Shown one piece after another: positions 21,686 through 32,606 of a stretch of 64,000 nt of DNA. The notes under the pieces were generated by a model. The model was not told where the DNA came from and searched no databases. It saw only the letters and a list, made by a program, of their open reading frames with translations. The DNA lies in the NCBI RefSeq assembly GCF_023101765.2, contig NC_064224.1:5536103-5600102 (forward strand), read 5' to 3'. Both the position numbers and the translations under genes were made by a program. The number at the start of each line of letters is the position of its first letter. Within the stretch, counting starts at the first letter, position 1. The stretch comes from Spodoptera frugiperda (Eukaryota > Arthropoda > Insecta > Lepidoptera > Noctuidae).

Positions 21686-22494
21686 AATTGTGGAGAAAAA
21701 ATTGGTCAGCCAGTTCCTGGTTGTATCTACTAAAATACACATCGATAGAAATTGATCAAAAACACTCTCTGATAACCCAAACATTTTAAACTGCGATCTT
21801 TTCCGTCCTTCACCCACCTGCCAAGAGTGGAGAATATTGCAAGTCGTCTTACATAGAGAAGACTCATAGTCCATAGTCCAGCGAACTATCATTGTTTATT
21901 GATATTGATTTTTCATTAGCATTTTAGACTATAAGTAATGAATTATAAGGGTAATAATTAACGGACAGTATAGTACCTAATACAAAATGATTCACTGTAA
22001 TTAATTTCATATTGTGAACATCTAGTCATTGTAACAATTCACAATTTGATGGAACAAAGGATTGGATTTGGATCCCAGTTTATGGACTATAAAAATGTAT
22101 TCGTCGACCATTAGGAATTGTATACATACATATTTTTATTTCATCGCCATTTTATTGATGTTGTTGAATGGAAAATTGAATATTTGGAATAGCGCGGATT
22201 CCAATTTTTTAACGTTATATTTAGTGGTAGTGGTATATCTATATTTTTCTGCGGTCTACGTTTTTTATTGGAATGATTGGTATTTTTTCTGTGCCTTTTA
22301 TTTCTATTTTTGTGGATAGACGAGGTTACAGAGTTTGGGTTAGATTCTAAATGATAGCTATTCGTACTTTTGATACTTTATTTTAGTAAAATATTTTGTG
22401 GGCACGTACTGTTCGCGTAATTTTTTTTAAGTAATATTATGTAATTTAGATGAGAGTTTATACTTAATACTATAAAGAAAACAAATCATAGTGA
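21686..22494. other. Spacer, nothing recognised
   Basis: The 85-codon frame at 22062-22319 is Phe/Tyr/Leu-rich from AT-rich DNA; no support as a gene. Confidence 0.4.
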
Positions 22495-22545
22495 ATAACA
22501 AGCTACAGTAAGACGTCCACTGCTGAACAAAGGCTTTTACTTTTA
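22495..22545 (+). mobile_element. LINE-derived tail motif (GACGTCCACTGCTGAAC)
   Basis: TAAGACGTCCACTGCTGAAC followed by AAAGGCTTTTAC is a short piece of a widely dispersed lepidopteran RTE-like tail. Confidence 0.4.
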
Positions 22546-22834
22546 CCCAACTCGAACAATAAACTCAATACCTCTCACTCACAAAATATCAAAATTGCAT
22601 AAACTTTAAAAATAAAAGGCAAATTCCTTTCCCCTCATATCAAGCCACTTAAGGGATCCACATGGTGTTCTACTTTTGTACCAGACGTCATCCCATCACT
22701 CACTTATCAATAAAACAACTTTTTCACAAAAACCCATCCATCTTTAGTTTGACACTATATCCGTATCCATCAAACATTTACATTCATAAATTCCCAACTC
22801 GCATCGCATCGCATCAGCAACTTATAAGCGCCCA

Positions 22835-22930
22835 CAGCTGAGCAAACGCTTCTTCTTATACGAAGAAGGTTTGATCATTAATCACTATGCTTGCTCAAAG
22901 CGGATTAGAGATTCGAAACTTATAATTTGA
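22835..22930 (+). mobile_element. LINE-derived tail motif, second piece
   Basis: CACAGCTGAGCAAACGCTTC, CTTATACGAAGAAGGTTTGA and ACTATGCTTGCTCAAAGCGG belong to the same type of dispersed LINE tail as 22495. It is in the same orientation. Confidence 0.45.
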
Positions 22931-22959
22931 GATTATAAATCTAGGTTTTCTCACGATAG

Positions 22960-23095
22960 CTGCGGACTGCCTAGTGAGTTACCGGGGCTCCGGTTCGAAA
23001 AGCAGGTTGTAGTCAGGAAGAGTCTGACACGTTCTCTCACCTTGCGCAAGGCGGGGAAGTCATTTGCTGATTTCCCTCTTTAAAAAGAAGGTTTT
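22960..23095 (+). mobile_element. LINE 3' UTR fragment
   Basis: AGCTGCGGACTGCCTAGTGA, GTTACCGGGGCTCCGGTTCG and AAGAGTCTGACACGTTCTC then AAGGCGGGGAAGTCATTTGC match the 3' UTR found at 19840 and, reversed, at 40045 and 58635. Confidence 0.7.
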
Positions 23096-23149
23096 CTCGC
23101 GATGTTTTATTTCACCGTAAGTCAGTTTACTAGAAAATACGTGTAATAT

Positions 23150-23240
23150 AACTCGGAAAAAGTCACAATGGTACTTGCTAGGTTGCGTACAGCACCCTCA
23201 TGCATGAAAAAGCAGGCGCCTTACCATCCGGGCCACGACA
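23150..23240 (-). mobile_element. tRNA-headed SINE family 3, head, reverse
   Basis: On the minus strand it reads GTGGCCCGGATGGTAAGGCG (A-box region), CATGCATGAGGGTGCTG, then AGCAAGTACCATTGTGACTT and TTTCCGAG. This is the order of a tRNA-derived lepidopteran SINE. The B-box region is degenerate. Only the first about 90 bp are present. Confidence 0.55.
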
Positions 23241-23485
23241 ACACCAAACTAATCACATAAAATAACCTGTACACCCATAAAATATTTTATCTGCATATAG
23301 TGACGCCATAATTTCCCTTTTACCATAAACTTTTACACCCATTACGACGTGATTACAACATCGTAATTATGTTATTAATCTTTGAAGGTAATATAATTAA
23401 TTCATACTGTATATTAATGGATTTTTTATACTTTGTTGGTCTATTACTCACATCTCGCAAATTATTTTTTGGTTTTGATTAAGTA

Positions 23486-23632
23486 CAGTACCCTTGGCAC
23501 GAGTTCGAAATAAGAGTGTGTCCGGCGCTCTGATTAGTTGGTTCATTTGAGCCGGCCAATCAGAGCACCCAACGCGTTCTTGTTTCGTTTTTGTTCAATG
23601 TAAAGCAAACTCGTACTAAGGGGTTTTACTGG
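23486..23632. mobile_element. Foldback MITE, GGCGCTCTGATTGG family, copy 3
   Basis: Outer ends CAGTACCCTTGGCACGAG and CTCGTACTAAGGGGTTTTAC are inverted. Inner arms GTCCGGCGCTCTGATTAG and CCAATCAGAGCACCCAACGC pair. A full-length but diverged copy. Confidence 0.7.
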
Positions 23633-24638
23633 ATTTTGGAATTAAATATGTTGTTATGTTTTTAACATTTATTTTTCTTTATATTTCAGATCACTATGGA
23701 CCCATACTTCTCAAGTTCAACTGTAAACAAAGTTTCAGTTGAGTCAAGAAAATAAATGTATGTATTTTTTTATTTATTTCGTACTGTAGTTTATATACTT
23801 GTATAAAACAGATCGAAATATTATTGGCAATTGAACAGGTGATGTGAGAAAAATAAAATTAGTTTAATCTAATTTGATTTAAAGAGTGATTCTTTAGTCA
23901 TTTATTAATAATAGCGGAAAAAATTCTAAGAATCTATAATAAACATTTATCTATGTTCAAACCAGTGTTTCCCTAGCGAGTATAACTTTAACAAACTATT
24001 TAAACGATTTTATTGGACCAATAAAATCTATCATGTTGGTGTGAATCACCTTAGACATTAACTCAAGGCAATAATACCTAGAATGAACTAATTGCCTACA
24101 TCGCTCATAAAACAGAGTCAATAAAATACAAAAGTAATCAGTCAACATTCCAAAAGGACTATATAGGTACACAGAAGAGTTTATTTAAAACTACATGCCA
24201 TTAAAATAGTCAAAAACCAATCCACACTATATTTTACAAACGACAGAACATAAATCATGTTTCGATAGAAAGATAAAAATCGGATTGAGTTGTAAATAAC
24301 AGCAGTACAACTTTTTAAACGAAGGTTCTTCGGCCGACTTAATAACTAACTATAATTGTACTAATGGCCTTCCTATTTTAAGTCTGTGGGAACGAACAGC
24401 TGTGCCAAAGGTTGGGAAAACATTGCTCAGTGATCGATCCCCGAAACCATGGCTGCTGTTGTATTCATTTCATAACGTACAATGATCCAAGTTTGTGAAA
24501 ATTTTGAACTTACTTCTAACAAATCTTTGTTAGAATATTGACGAGAAAGTCTACTTTATACACACTTTTAATTTTGGCTGGTGTTGGTTTTTCTAATACA
24601 ATAAAGATATCTTCACCAAATGTCACCAATGTAACTCT
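23633..24638. other. Spacer, nothing recognised
   Basis: A mildly G+C-richer patch at 24395-24460 holds no open frame of note. Confidence 0.4.
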
Positions 24639-24794
24639 AAGGCTTTATTAACGGAGACGCGGTGCGCTGGGTTTTCATCGTATATTGCTGCAGCTGAATG
24701 CGTCATTGCTTTTGCAATCAACAAACATATGAGCAACGTACGACTGACGTCTGACGAGTCACACATCACGCTGCGTCTCTATAAATGAAGCCTC
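24639..24794. mobile_element. Small MITE with GGCTTYATT...GAGACGC ends
   Basis: Left end AAGGCTTTATTAACGGAGAC then GCGGTGCG. The right end complement reads GAGGCTTCATTTATAGAGAC then GCAGCGTG. That is about 28 bp of inverted repeat with six or so mismatches, enclosing a core of about 100 bp. No target duplication resolved. Confidence 0.55.
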
Positions 24795-25325
24795 AAAATC
24801 GTCCTCTAGAAATATTTATTTCACTAGCAAATTGTACCCAAGCTAAACCCAACTAATAAGCCAACCTTTTCAGTACTAAATAAATAATAGACATTAAATC
24901 CCAAACTCCGAGCCAACACAATGGGACATTAAAAATTCGGACTGTCGTTAAATTGAAGCACTTAATAATTTGAAGCAAAGGCAACAAGAACTTCGATGAA
25001 AGTTACGAAGTCAGCTGCTATCGCAGTTTAATAAACTATTTGGCAAAAAGGAAAGTTGGATGAACGAACGAGCGGTCTACACGAACTCACTTCCCTTACC
25101 ACTCCAGTATATTTTACAAGCACACTTGACGTACTTATCAAGTCCTTACTGGGTTTTAAGCGCACTTAGTAAAAGGAACCTAGAATAAAATATTATGTCG
25201 ATGTTGTATTAAAGTTTTTTTTAGGAATCAGGGAAAATGGGAAATATTCTAGAGGTAATTTTTCTGAGGTGGATCGACAGAAGAGTTATAAATTGTTTAT
25301 CTACAGTATTCTACATTATTGTAGA
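24795..25325. other. Spacer, nothing recognised
   Basis: AT-rich; no feature supported. Confidence 0.4.
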
Positions 25326-25662
25326 CTAGCTACTCCCGCGTGAATTCACCGCACTGTGCTCGGCTCCTATTGATCGTAGCGTGATGTTTTATAGCCTGTA
25401 GTCTTTCTAGATACGTAAACTATTCAGCACAAAAATAATTATTCAAATCAAACTAATAAATTTTAAATTTACTACCACTAATAAATTTTAAACTTTTGGA
25501 TCCGACAGACAAACTACATATATAGTTTTGTCGGACTATGTACTAGTTTATAAGTTCATAACATGTACCTTTTAATAAAATAAATAAATAATAATAATAA
25601 TAGTGGTTTCAGTGATTAGCGCGTTCAAACATTTATACAAATTCTTTCAGCTTTATAAAGGG
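25326..25662 (-). mobile_element. Helitron remnant split by an AT-rich insertion
   Basis: Left edge CTAGCTACTCCCGCGTG (complemented hairpin and CTAG). TAGCGTGATGTTTTATAGCC and AATTATTCAAATCAAACTA follow the order seen at 9265. That order breaks at about 25460 and resumes at about 25606 with GTTTCAGTGATTAGCGCGTT. The inserted segment has the hairpin TCCGACAGACAAACTA / TAGTTTTGTCGGA (about 25500-25536) and a tandem run of ATA. Confidence 0.65.
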
Positions 25663-25861
25663 TGACTGGTAATTAGTGAACAAATAACTTTCCCAAAGAA
25701 ACATTTTTTTGTGTACTTATTAGTTTTACAATACAAAAAAAAATCAGTACCGACCACATAGAGATAGGTAGGATTAAAAACCCCTGCCAAATAACTTTGT
25801 TATAATCCCAAAAATTACCTATTCCGATATACCATTAACAGTGCACTCTTTTTAACTTTAC

Positions 25862-28015
25862 CCCAACAAACATTATGGCTGCAAATAGAGCTTACTTTAG
25901 AACCTAAAGTGTTATGAAGGTAGAATAGTAGCTGCAATTATAGATTCAGGCGCCAAAAGAGTGTTAGTAATAAAATATAACGCTTATAGTAACAAAGCAG
26001 GTTTATAAGAGCAATATATGGAGGTTAAACGCGTAGAGCAGCGATTATTATCCCTACAATACAGACCAAAGCTTCTGTGTTATAGCTTTGAGCGAATTTT
26101 ACGACTATAAGATCTATATAAGAAATTAACATTTACTATTAACTTCTAAAGTTCTAAGCAAGCTACCACAAACTCTTTCGGAGCGCTGATAGTTGCACAA
26201 AAGGAGCATTTAACGCTACTAGCTCTACAATGGTGTTCATTAAATCTTTTACAACACCAAACTCCTAAAGTGATACAAAACTCCCTTGTATGATTTAGGG
26301 CTGAATAGTAGCGATATTTCTCCCTATTATAGAACTTGTAGTGTCAAATATAGCTTCTATATTACTTAAGGTTGAATTATTGAGTTCGTTACCACTTTAG
26401 TACCTCTAATTGGTCACGTGACGAACGTAAAATGGCGTCGCAACATAGTTCCTCTCAAAAGCGTTTTAAAACTTGGAAAATTCAAAGTAGAACCGGTGGA
26501 AATAGACGGAAAATTTTGAAAGATTATCGTAATATTTTAAACTACAACGTTGCAAATGCAAACTTATCGCCAGATAACCTGAATGAGAATGGAAGTGTCA
26601 CTACACGCGGTCAAGTGAGGAACTTACTTGAAGATGAAGGTTCCGCATGTAATGGAAGTGATATCGCAACTGCAAGTTTTGATGTTTCTGAAGAGGACCG
26701 ATGTTATTACTCATTGAGTAGTGATGATGAGGATGATCCGAGTGAATATATTAAGAATCTTCATTTTAGTGAAAAATTGAGGGCATGGTCCATTGAGAAA
26801 AATATTACACAAACTGCTATGAAAGATTTGCTGTTAATCTTAAATGACAGATTTGGCATGATTCTACCAAAAGATCCTCGAACTCTTTTACAAACACCAA
26901 AAAATATTTTAATAAAATATTTTATGGTATATATGTATTCAAATCACAAATCTTTTTAATTTGGCAAATCAAACGATAAAAAACAATTTAGCACTCGTTC
27001 AGCTATGAGATACGTGTACTAGTCATCCGTAGGCTAGGTAGGGTTTTTGGAAAATAACTACGGATCCCCAAATTCATGCGGCCACCATTTTTAGATACCT
27101 AATGAAGTTAAGTAAAAACCGTAAAACGTACGAAACGAAAACTTAATACAATGAAGATATTTATTTTTCTAGCGTTCTAATACCAGGGTCCCGACACAAG
27201 TCAATAGGCAAAGTTTTGTTACATATTTAGTAAAAAAATGTTTTTCTCCATGTGAAGCAAAACATTTTATTAGATAAATACACAACAAAGAGTGGGCGCT
27301 TCAATTATTTGCCAATAATATATACACATATTCACAGTAAACTTACCTTCGCAATGAAAATTCCGCTTCAGCTTCCACTAACAACGATTTAAAATAATAC
27401 ACCCAACTCCGCCATTTATTTTCGTAAACACAAAATGTGTTATGGTTGTTTGATAAATCTTCATTCATTTAACATATTGCAACGTTATAAAATAAAACAT
27501 ACCGCATTAGCCGGCTATGAAAAAAAGTAAATTAGACGCTAAAATTTCTTATTGTAGATCTATACTGCAACTCAAGGTGTTACAATTTACCTTATTGCCA
27601 CCCTCTAACCGCTCAAACAGTAAGTAAGGTACATCATAGATCTACTATGCCACTTACGGAGTTTATATTCATACATTTGCTCCCTTTATAGCGCTCAAAG
27701 CAGCATGTAGCTCTACCATACCGCTTGAGGAGTCACTAGTCACTTAAATACTACTCTTACAGCGCTTTAAGTCTCAGTTAGCGCTACTGAACCTCCACAA
27801 TTGCTCTACTATAGCTCTTAAATTCATTCTGTAACTCCACTATATCGCCACTGTGGAACCTAAGGCTATAAGAACTTGTGCCCAATCCAGGGGTATAATA
27901 GAGTTATAGCTCGCTATAACTCCTATGTGATAGCACTTATTGATGACCTTAGGATCTGTTTAGCTCCTTTATATAGCTGTTATAACTCTTATATTAGCGC
28001 TTAATGTTAGTTGGG
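25862..28015 (+). mobile_element. Candidate DNA transposon with subterminal repeat arrays and one ORF
   Basis: Terminal inverted repeats CCCAACAAACATTA (25862-25875) and TAATGTTAGTTGGG (28002-28015) match at 13 of 14 positions. Some 500 bp inside each end are packed with short related words (AGCGCT, TAGCTCTA, TATAGCTC, GCGCTATA-like) in both orientations, as subterminal transposase-binding arrays are. Between the arrays lies the 175-codon frame at 26432. The left array spans roughly 25880-26370 and the right one 27590-28000. No clear target duplication (ACTTTAC left, ACCTTTT right). No DDE-type catalytic domain was recognised, so the element may be non-autonomous or interrupted. Superfamily not assigned. 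Confidence 0.6.
26432..26959 (+). CDS. Hypothetical transposon-associated protein, LPKDPRTLL domain
   Basis: The strongest coding signal of the window: 175 codons, ATG in good context (AAAATGGCG), preceded by CACGTGAC. Residues 1-35 are basic (KRFKTWKIQSRTGGNRRKIL). Residues about 83-107 are acidic and Ser-rich (LSSDDEDDPSEY). Residues about 110-160 read LHFSEKLRAWSIEKNITQTA, then MKDLLLILNDRFG and LPKDPRTLLQTP. The pattern LRxWA...NIxxxAlxxLLxIL...LP.D.RTLLxTP is one I recall from N-terminal regions of uncharacterised, often transposon-linked proteins of insects and cnidarians. Those are usually longer, so this may be a first exon; a GT at TTTATGGTATAT near the end could be a donor. It sits inside the inverted-repeat element. 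Function unknown. Confidence 0.6.
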   Translation: MASQHSSSQKRFKTWKIQSRTGGNRRKILKDYRNILNYNVANANLSPDNLNENGSVTTRGQVRNLLEDEGSACNGSDIATASFDVSEEDRCYYSLSSDDEDDPSEYIKNLHFSEKLRAWSIEKNITQTAMKDLLLILNDRFGMILPKDPRTLLQTPKNILIKYFMVYMYSNHKSF

Positions 28016-28179
28016 ACCTTTTTACCTTTATAAGACTTTCTCGGCTTACAACCGCTTGTTAAAAGGGAAATTGATACTTTAAAGTTTTAATTACTTGCTT
28101 ACTACGCCGCCGTTGCTAACGTCACTTTGGCGCTTAGCGGTACCTATAGCTATTTCTCTAATGCGCACTTTTTTCAAAG
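28016..28179. other. Right flank of the candidate transposon
   Basis: Contains more AGCG/GCTA words (GGCGCTTAGCGG near 28133), so the true element edge may lie beyond 28015. Confidence 0.3.
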
Positions 28180-28253
28180 GAGATTTTAAGATGGTTGCTC
28201 TTTTAGAAGAAAAATCACACCAATATGTCAGAGCGAAATTAGACACAATTTAG
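28180..28253 (+). other. Possible terminal coding exon (22 codons)
   Basis: A pyrimidine-rich acceptor (CACTTTTTTCAAAG) precedes an open stretch reading DFKMVALLEEKSHQYVRAK, then LDTI and TAG at 28251. AATAAA at about 28719 could be the poly(A) signal. Short, unrecognised, and the acceptor is only by eye. It could be the last exon of the transposon gene if the element is larger than its visible repeats, or chance. Confidence 0.25.
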
Positions 28254-29365
28254 TTTTATAATGTTTTTTTACATATACTTACATATAGTTTTAATGTTTA
28301 AGTTGTAAATATTTTAGTCTTAGTTTTACTTTTTTTTTAATTAATCTATGAATTTATGTATGTCAATGTAAATTATATTTGTTACGTCATAACGTGACAT
28401 ATCAAAAAAATATAGTTTTCAATGTATCTCATACTGTAATAGCAAACAGATTAGTAGCACGCAGGTTGCCATCTGAAAAACAACGTTGGGCTCATACGAT
28501 CCACACAAGACTGAGATGGAGGCCTTTTAGACGTTTCGCGCAATTGTTTTTATCAATATTTAATTTCTGTTTTTCTTTTATTGTTTCTTCTATTCCGCTG
28601 TTTCTTTGTTCTTGTATTTACTCTTTTAAGTATATTATTATTATTATTTTGTACTGTGTATATTAGTTTTGTGTGTGTGTTTTTCATAATCCTCGTATTT
28701 GTGTGCGTGTCTTCTGTCGAATAAATGTTTCCTGTTTCTTTCTTTTTTTTCTTTCATATTAAAAAAGATTAAGCATTTGTCCTACACAAAAAATATCCCA
28801 GCTATACCTGCTATATATTTTCGGCCAATAACTCCTATTGTAAGGGGACATGATAAATTCGTTGGATATTGAACAGAATGATGGTACAAACGTCCCATTC
28901 ACACCATACGGTTTTATCGATTCCTTTGTTCGTCGTTCAAGGTCGAATCTCCCAACCACTAACTGATGATACAGCAATAATAAAATTACTTTTTAAGTTT
29001 TCCCCGCACTTCGAAGAACCATCCGCGTAACTTACATAGTTCTCAAGTTTTTACGATCCCGTGCAGGGTCACAAATAATAATTGAAAAATTTCATTGCTC
29101 TAGTTCGAGGTGAAATTATTTTACTTTTATACTCTTCGGTACTGTTTAAAGGAGAGTTTGTTCGTAAAATGTGAAAGAATTGTTTTAAAGTTTCGTTATT
29201 AAATTTTACTATTGAATAATAGAAAAGACGTAATGCGGTGACTCTCTAGTGTAGAGAGGGTGAGTTATAGACCTCACTATATCTTAAATGTTAGGCAAAT
29301 TCTTTTTATGGACTTTAGTAGATTTTTCTTAGAGTAGGTTTCCATTCTATTTAATAACGAGTCAG
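28254..29365. other. Spacer with T-rich stretch and AATAAA
   Basis: The frame at 28379-28666 starts in a mildly G+C-richer patch (CACGCAGGTTGCCATCTG) then becomes hydrophobic AT-driven sequence. AATAAA near 28719 is followed by TTTCTTTTTT. No gene called. Confidence 0.35.
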
Positions 29366-29470
29366 AAAGGCCGACAAAACAACTGTGACGTCTCTGGTGT
29401 TACGGGTGTACGTGAGCAGCGCTTATCACCATCAAGTGATCCGTCTGCTCATTTGCCCTTATATCATAAG
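29366..29470 (+). mobile_element. GTGTGGGAGAGCC-family repeat, 3' part
   Basis: AAGGCCGACAAAACAACTG, TCTCTGGTGTTACGGGTGTA and CATCAAGTGATCCGTCTGCT then CATTTGCC match the 3' half of the copy at 54399. Confidence 0.65.
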
Positions 29471-30447
29471 AAAAAAACCTTTACCGATGATGAGATTTTT
29501 AATCAGTCCAGCAGTTTTCAAGTCCAATGCTAATGAACAATCGAGTCGATCTTTTTCTAACATTAAAGAAAACGATGCAAATGTTTGCAGTAACGAGTTT
29601 ATTTATGTTAAAGAGCGAATCTTCGAATTGTCGAAATAATCATTGATGAAATTTCCATCACATCATAAAGCAACCTAAATGTTCCCGATTCACTCGCCGT
29701 CCTGACCCCGTTTACATAAAAATACCGCAGAAATGAAAATGTGTATTTCCCCAATCGTCCTTTTTTTATACCAACACAATGCGTTACATTTGAAGCACCA
29801 TTTTGATGGGGTTTATTGTAACTGATGGAATTTTGTCACTTCCACATTGAAATTGATGTCCATAAGGTTTATTTTTCTGTATTTTTCTCTGCCATTTGCG
29901 ACCTTTTCGTTTGTATTTATGTAATGGAAGGTGTGCGGTGGTTTTAATAATATTTTGTGGAATCATTTAATTGTGTTTTCAGTTGAGTGGCGGTGAGTTC
30001 GGTTGTGGGATGAGATGTTTTGGATTCGATACACGGGTCAGGTATTATTGTGTGTCTTTTTCTCTATGTAGTATATCCAGAATATCGAGAAGAAACACTT
30101 TTTAGTGTTGATTCGATTTTTTTATCGATTTTTTATGGATTTTTTAAAAGATATTTTTTTTATTTTATGACGTTCCACAGCAATATAATGATACAATCCA
30201 AATAATCAAGAAAAGCTTTCACGAAGTGAACTTCAAATAACATTAAAAGTATCTTGAGTTCAATTTCATATTTTTTACGATGTGATTAAATATTTTTATA
30301 GCTAGCAGCTGGTATTTAATTTAAGCGATTTCAATCTTTATACGTAAGTACATAAACACGCTTTTACTGCGCCAAGTGGGCAGAAATTAATGTTGTACCT
30401 GCCTTCATTACGTACTTCTTTTGGTTCCTCAATTTTTAATTAAAGCA
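29471..30447. other. Spacer, nothing recognised
   Basis: The frame at 29385-29639 begins in the repeat and runs into AT-rich spacer; 29784-29966 and 30020-30205 are unsupported. Confidence 0.4.
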
Positions 30448-30523
30448 TTAACTGCCGAAAGAAATCAGTTGAAGGCAAATCCTCCGCTAAGCGTTGGTCA
30501 CCAGTGGTCGATGTGGCGGTTAA
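30448..30523. repeat. Small foldback repeat, second copy
   Basis: TTAACTGCCGAAAGAAATCA, GAAGGCAAATCCTCCGCTAA, GGTCACCAGTGGTC and TGTGGCGGTTAACA follow the copy at 10838 in order. The central palindrome has decayed here. Confidence 0.65.
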
Positions 30524-31298
30524 CATGATTTTGTTAGGCAAATCCGTAACGAACTATGTAATAAAATCTAAGAAACTGTACTTCTAATTGTTGCCTCATA
30601 ATGAAACTTGGCATAATTTTATTATTATTTTTTTCCTGTTTCTCTGTTTGTTCTGACTAATCTCTGAAATAGCTGGACATATTTTGACAGGACTTTTATT
30701 GACAGGTAGCTGAAGTACTAGAAGGTAACATAAGCTACATTTTATTAAGAAAATAGAAACAAGAAAATGTTATGTTCTAACCAAGTTCTGACCAAGTTGC
30801 ACAAAAAGTTTGCCACAAAAGCAAAGCCGCGACCATTAGCTAATATAAAATAAAACTGATAATGTGATTGTTAAACAAGGAGGTTTATTATAAGTCCACC
30901 TTTTATCCTCGTCTCAGACGTTAAAGTATCATCTAGTAGACGCTAACCATTTTCTGCTCCTTCCCGATTTGTTCTAACTTATCTAGAAGAAAATAAGGAC
31001 TATTTTATTTTAAAATGAATGAATTAGATTTTGCTCGTAATCACAGCAGCTTCCATTTTCCACTGCTAAATTAAATTCTTCCGGCAGTTTTACGTTCGTT
31101 TGAGAAAAATAATCCCTCCAAATGGAACTAGAGCCGTTAATTAAAATTCTTATGGAGACTTTATACTATTTCTTTTTCTATTGTTGATATGAGTGAAATA
31201 GTTGTGTAAAAAGTAAAACAATTGACCATCATTTTCCGATAATATATTCATTACAATTAAATATCTTTAAGGAGAGAAATTGTCGACTTTTTTTCTTT
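30524..31298. other. Spacer, nothing recognised
   Basis: AT-rich; no feature supported. Confidence 0.4.
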
Positions 31299-31476
31299 AA
31301 TTAACTAAAAATCACGCTTTACTCACGTATATTAATGGAGAAAAGATCTACTAGTTTCGAGTTACAGAGGGACTCTTTACCTAAGAGCAGTGACGTGCGC
31401 AGATGCAGCGACGTTGCGTATCCTACTAAAATTTCTCCATTAGTGTACGTGAATAAACCGTGATTTTTAGTTAATT
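31299..31476. mobile_element. Foldback MITE, TTAACTAAAAATCACGG family, copy 3
   Basis: The left arm TTAACTAAAAATCACGCTTT, ACTCACGTATATTAATGGAG pairs with CTCCATTAGTGTACGTGAAT and AAACCGTGATTTTTAGTTAA on the right. Arms are about 45 bp. The interior shares CTACTAGTTTCGAG with the other copies. Confidence 0.75.
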
Positions 31477-31549
31477 CAGCATGTATATTTTTACTGTGAT
31501 TGCTAACTTTAAAATATTAAATGTAATCTCAAGCAAAACGCTCATGAAC

Positions 31550-31953
31550 ATGAGAAAGAACAAAGGATACCTAGCACCACTAATACCGGATCAGCTTTTA
31601 AAGATTTCATAAAATCCTTCAAAGAAGCACCAAGAAAATGTTGATCTATGAAATTTATCACTTTTCTACTAAAACTTCAGTATCTATAAGAGGGAATACC
31701 GCAGCGTAGTGAATTAAATTTGCCAGCACCTCCGACGCTATAAGATGAGCATCTCCAAGATTTAATATTCGAAGCTCCACTAAAATTGGACTTAAAGCGA
31801 TTTGCCTTCATATTGGATGGAGGGATCGTTGCAAGACTAAATTCGTTGACCTGTCTTCAGTATAAATTAAATGAAGAACTTATGCATTTGGCCTTTGAGA
31901 AATCCGTTGCAATTGAAGATAGTGTAGGGATAAAAGCTGGAACAAATTGCTAA
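31550..31953 (+). pseudogene. Decayed protein-coding fragment, unknown family
   Basis: One reading frame carries protein-like sequence through several in-frame stops: TTNTGSAFKDFIKSFKEAPR, then stops, SELNLPAPPTL, a stop at 31741, and an uninterrupted 69-codon run 31744-31950. The run reads DEHLQDLIFEAPLKLDLKRF, AFILDGGIVARLNSLTCLQY and LNEELMHLAFEKSVAIED, ending at TAA 31951. Balanced amino-acid composition over 69 codons contrasts with the AT-driven peptides nearby. At least three stops and no start indicate a pseudogene or old exon. I do not recognise the family. Confidence 0.5.
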
Positions 31954-32606
31954 AGATCTGTACTATCAATAGATAGAAATCTGTAGACATTTTATTACCA
32001 TTAATCAAGCTAAATTAGAGCACACAACCACTACTAAAGGATCTTCAATAGATACACACTGTGTTACCAAAATGCCAAAACAATTTCACCTCTGTTAACA
32101 TAAATCATAATATTTTGTCGCTCGTTCAACTACAAAGACGTTGATTTCATTCACAACCTTGTGACGTGTGTAACAAAGCGTATAATTTAATAACAAATTT
32201 CACCATAACAATTTCATAGTAAATTGTCTACGAAACACATTTACTAGTGAACTCAAGCCAATAGTTTTATACGACCTTCGTAAATTTTTTTCTTTAACAC
32301 AATTTTCTTCAAATAAAATTCTAGTCTCTCTTTTATTTGAGTCACAATCCAATCAGAAATAGGATCGAAGTGTTGATTGTTAATTATGTCTGTCCGTCTG
32401 TCACAGATGCTTACAAACTATTTGTTTTGTTGAAAAAGTTTATCACATCTTCAAATGTTAGTTAGTTGCCAACATTACGAAGCGCAATCTATTTTTGTCA
32501 TTAGTTGAAGGCCACGTGTTTGCAATATTCATAATTAAACAGTACTTGGGTTATTTGAGAAACCTTGCATACGATATAGTGTTCATTTCTTCCCTGGTTA
32601 CAAATA
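31954..32606. other. Spacer, nothing recognised
   Basis: AT-rich; no feature supported. Confidence 0.4.

Noticed and set aside
22062..22319. 85-codon membrane-like ORF
   Set aside because: Hydrophobicity follows from T-rich DNA; no start context or homologue.
27341..27420. Minus-strand first exon with AAG/GTAAGT donor inside the candidate transposon
   Set aside because: The only ATG upstream (ATGGCGGAG) closes after 8 codons and no second exon is visible.
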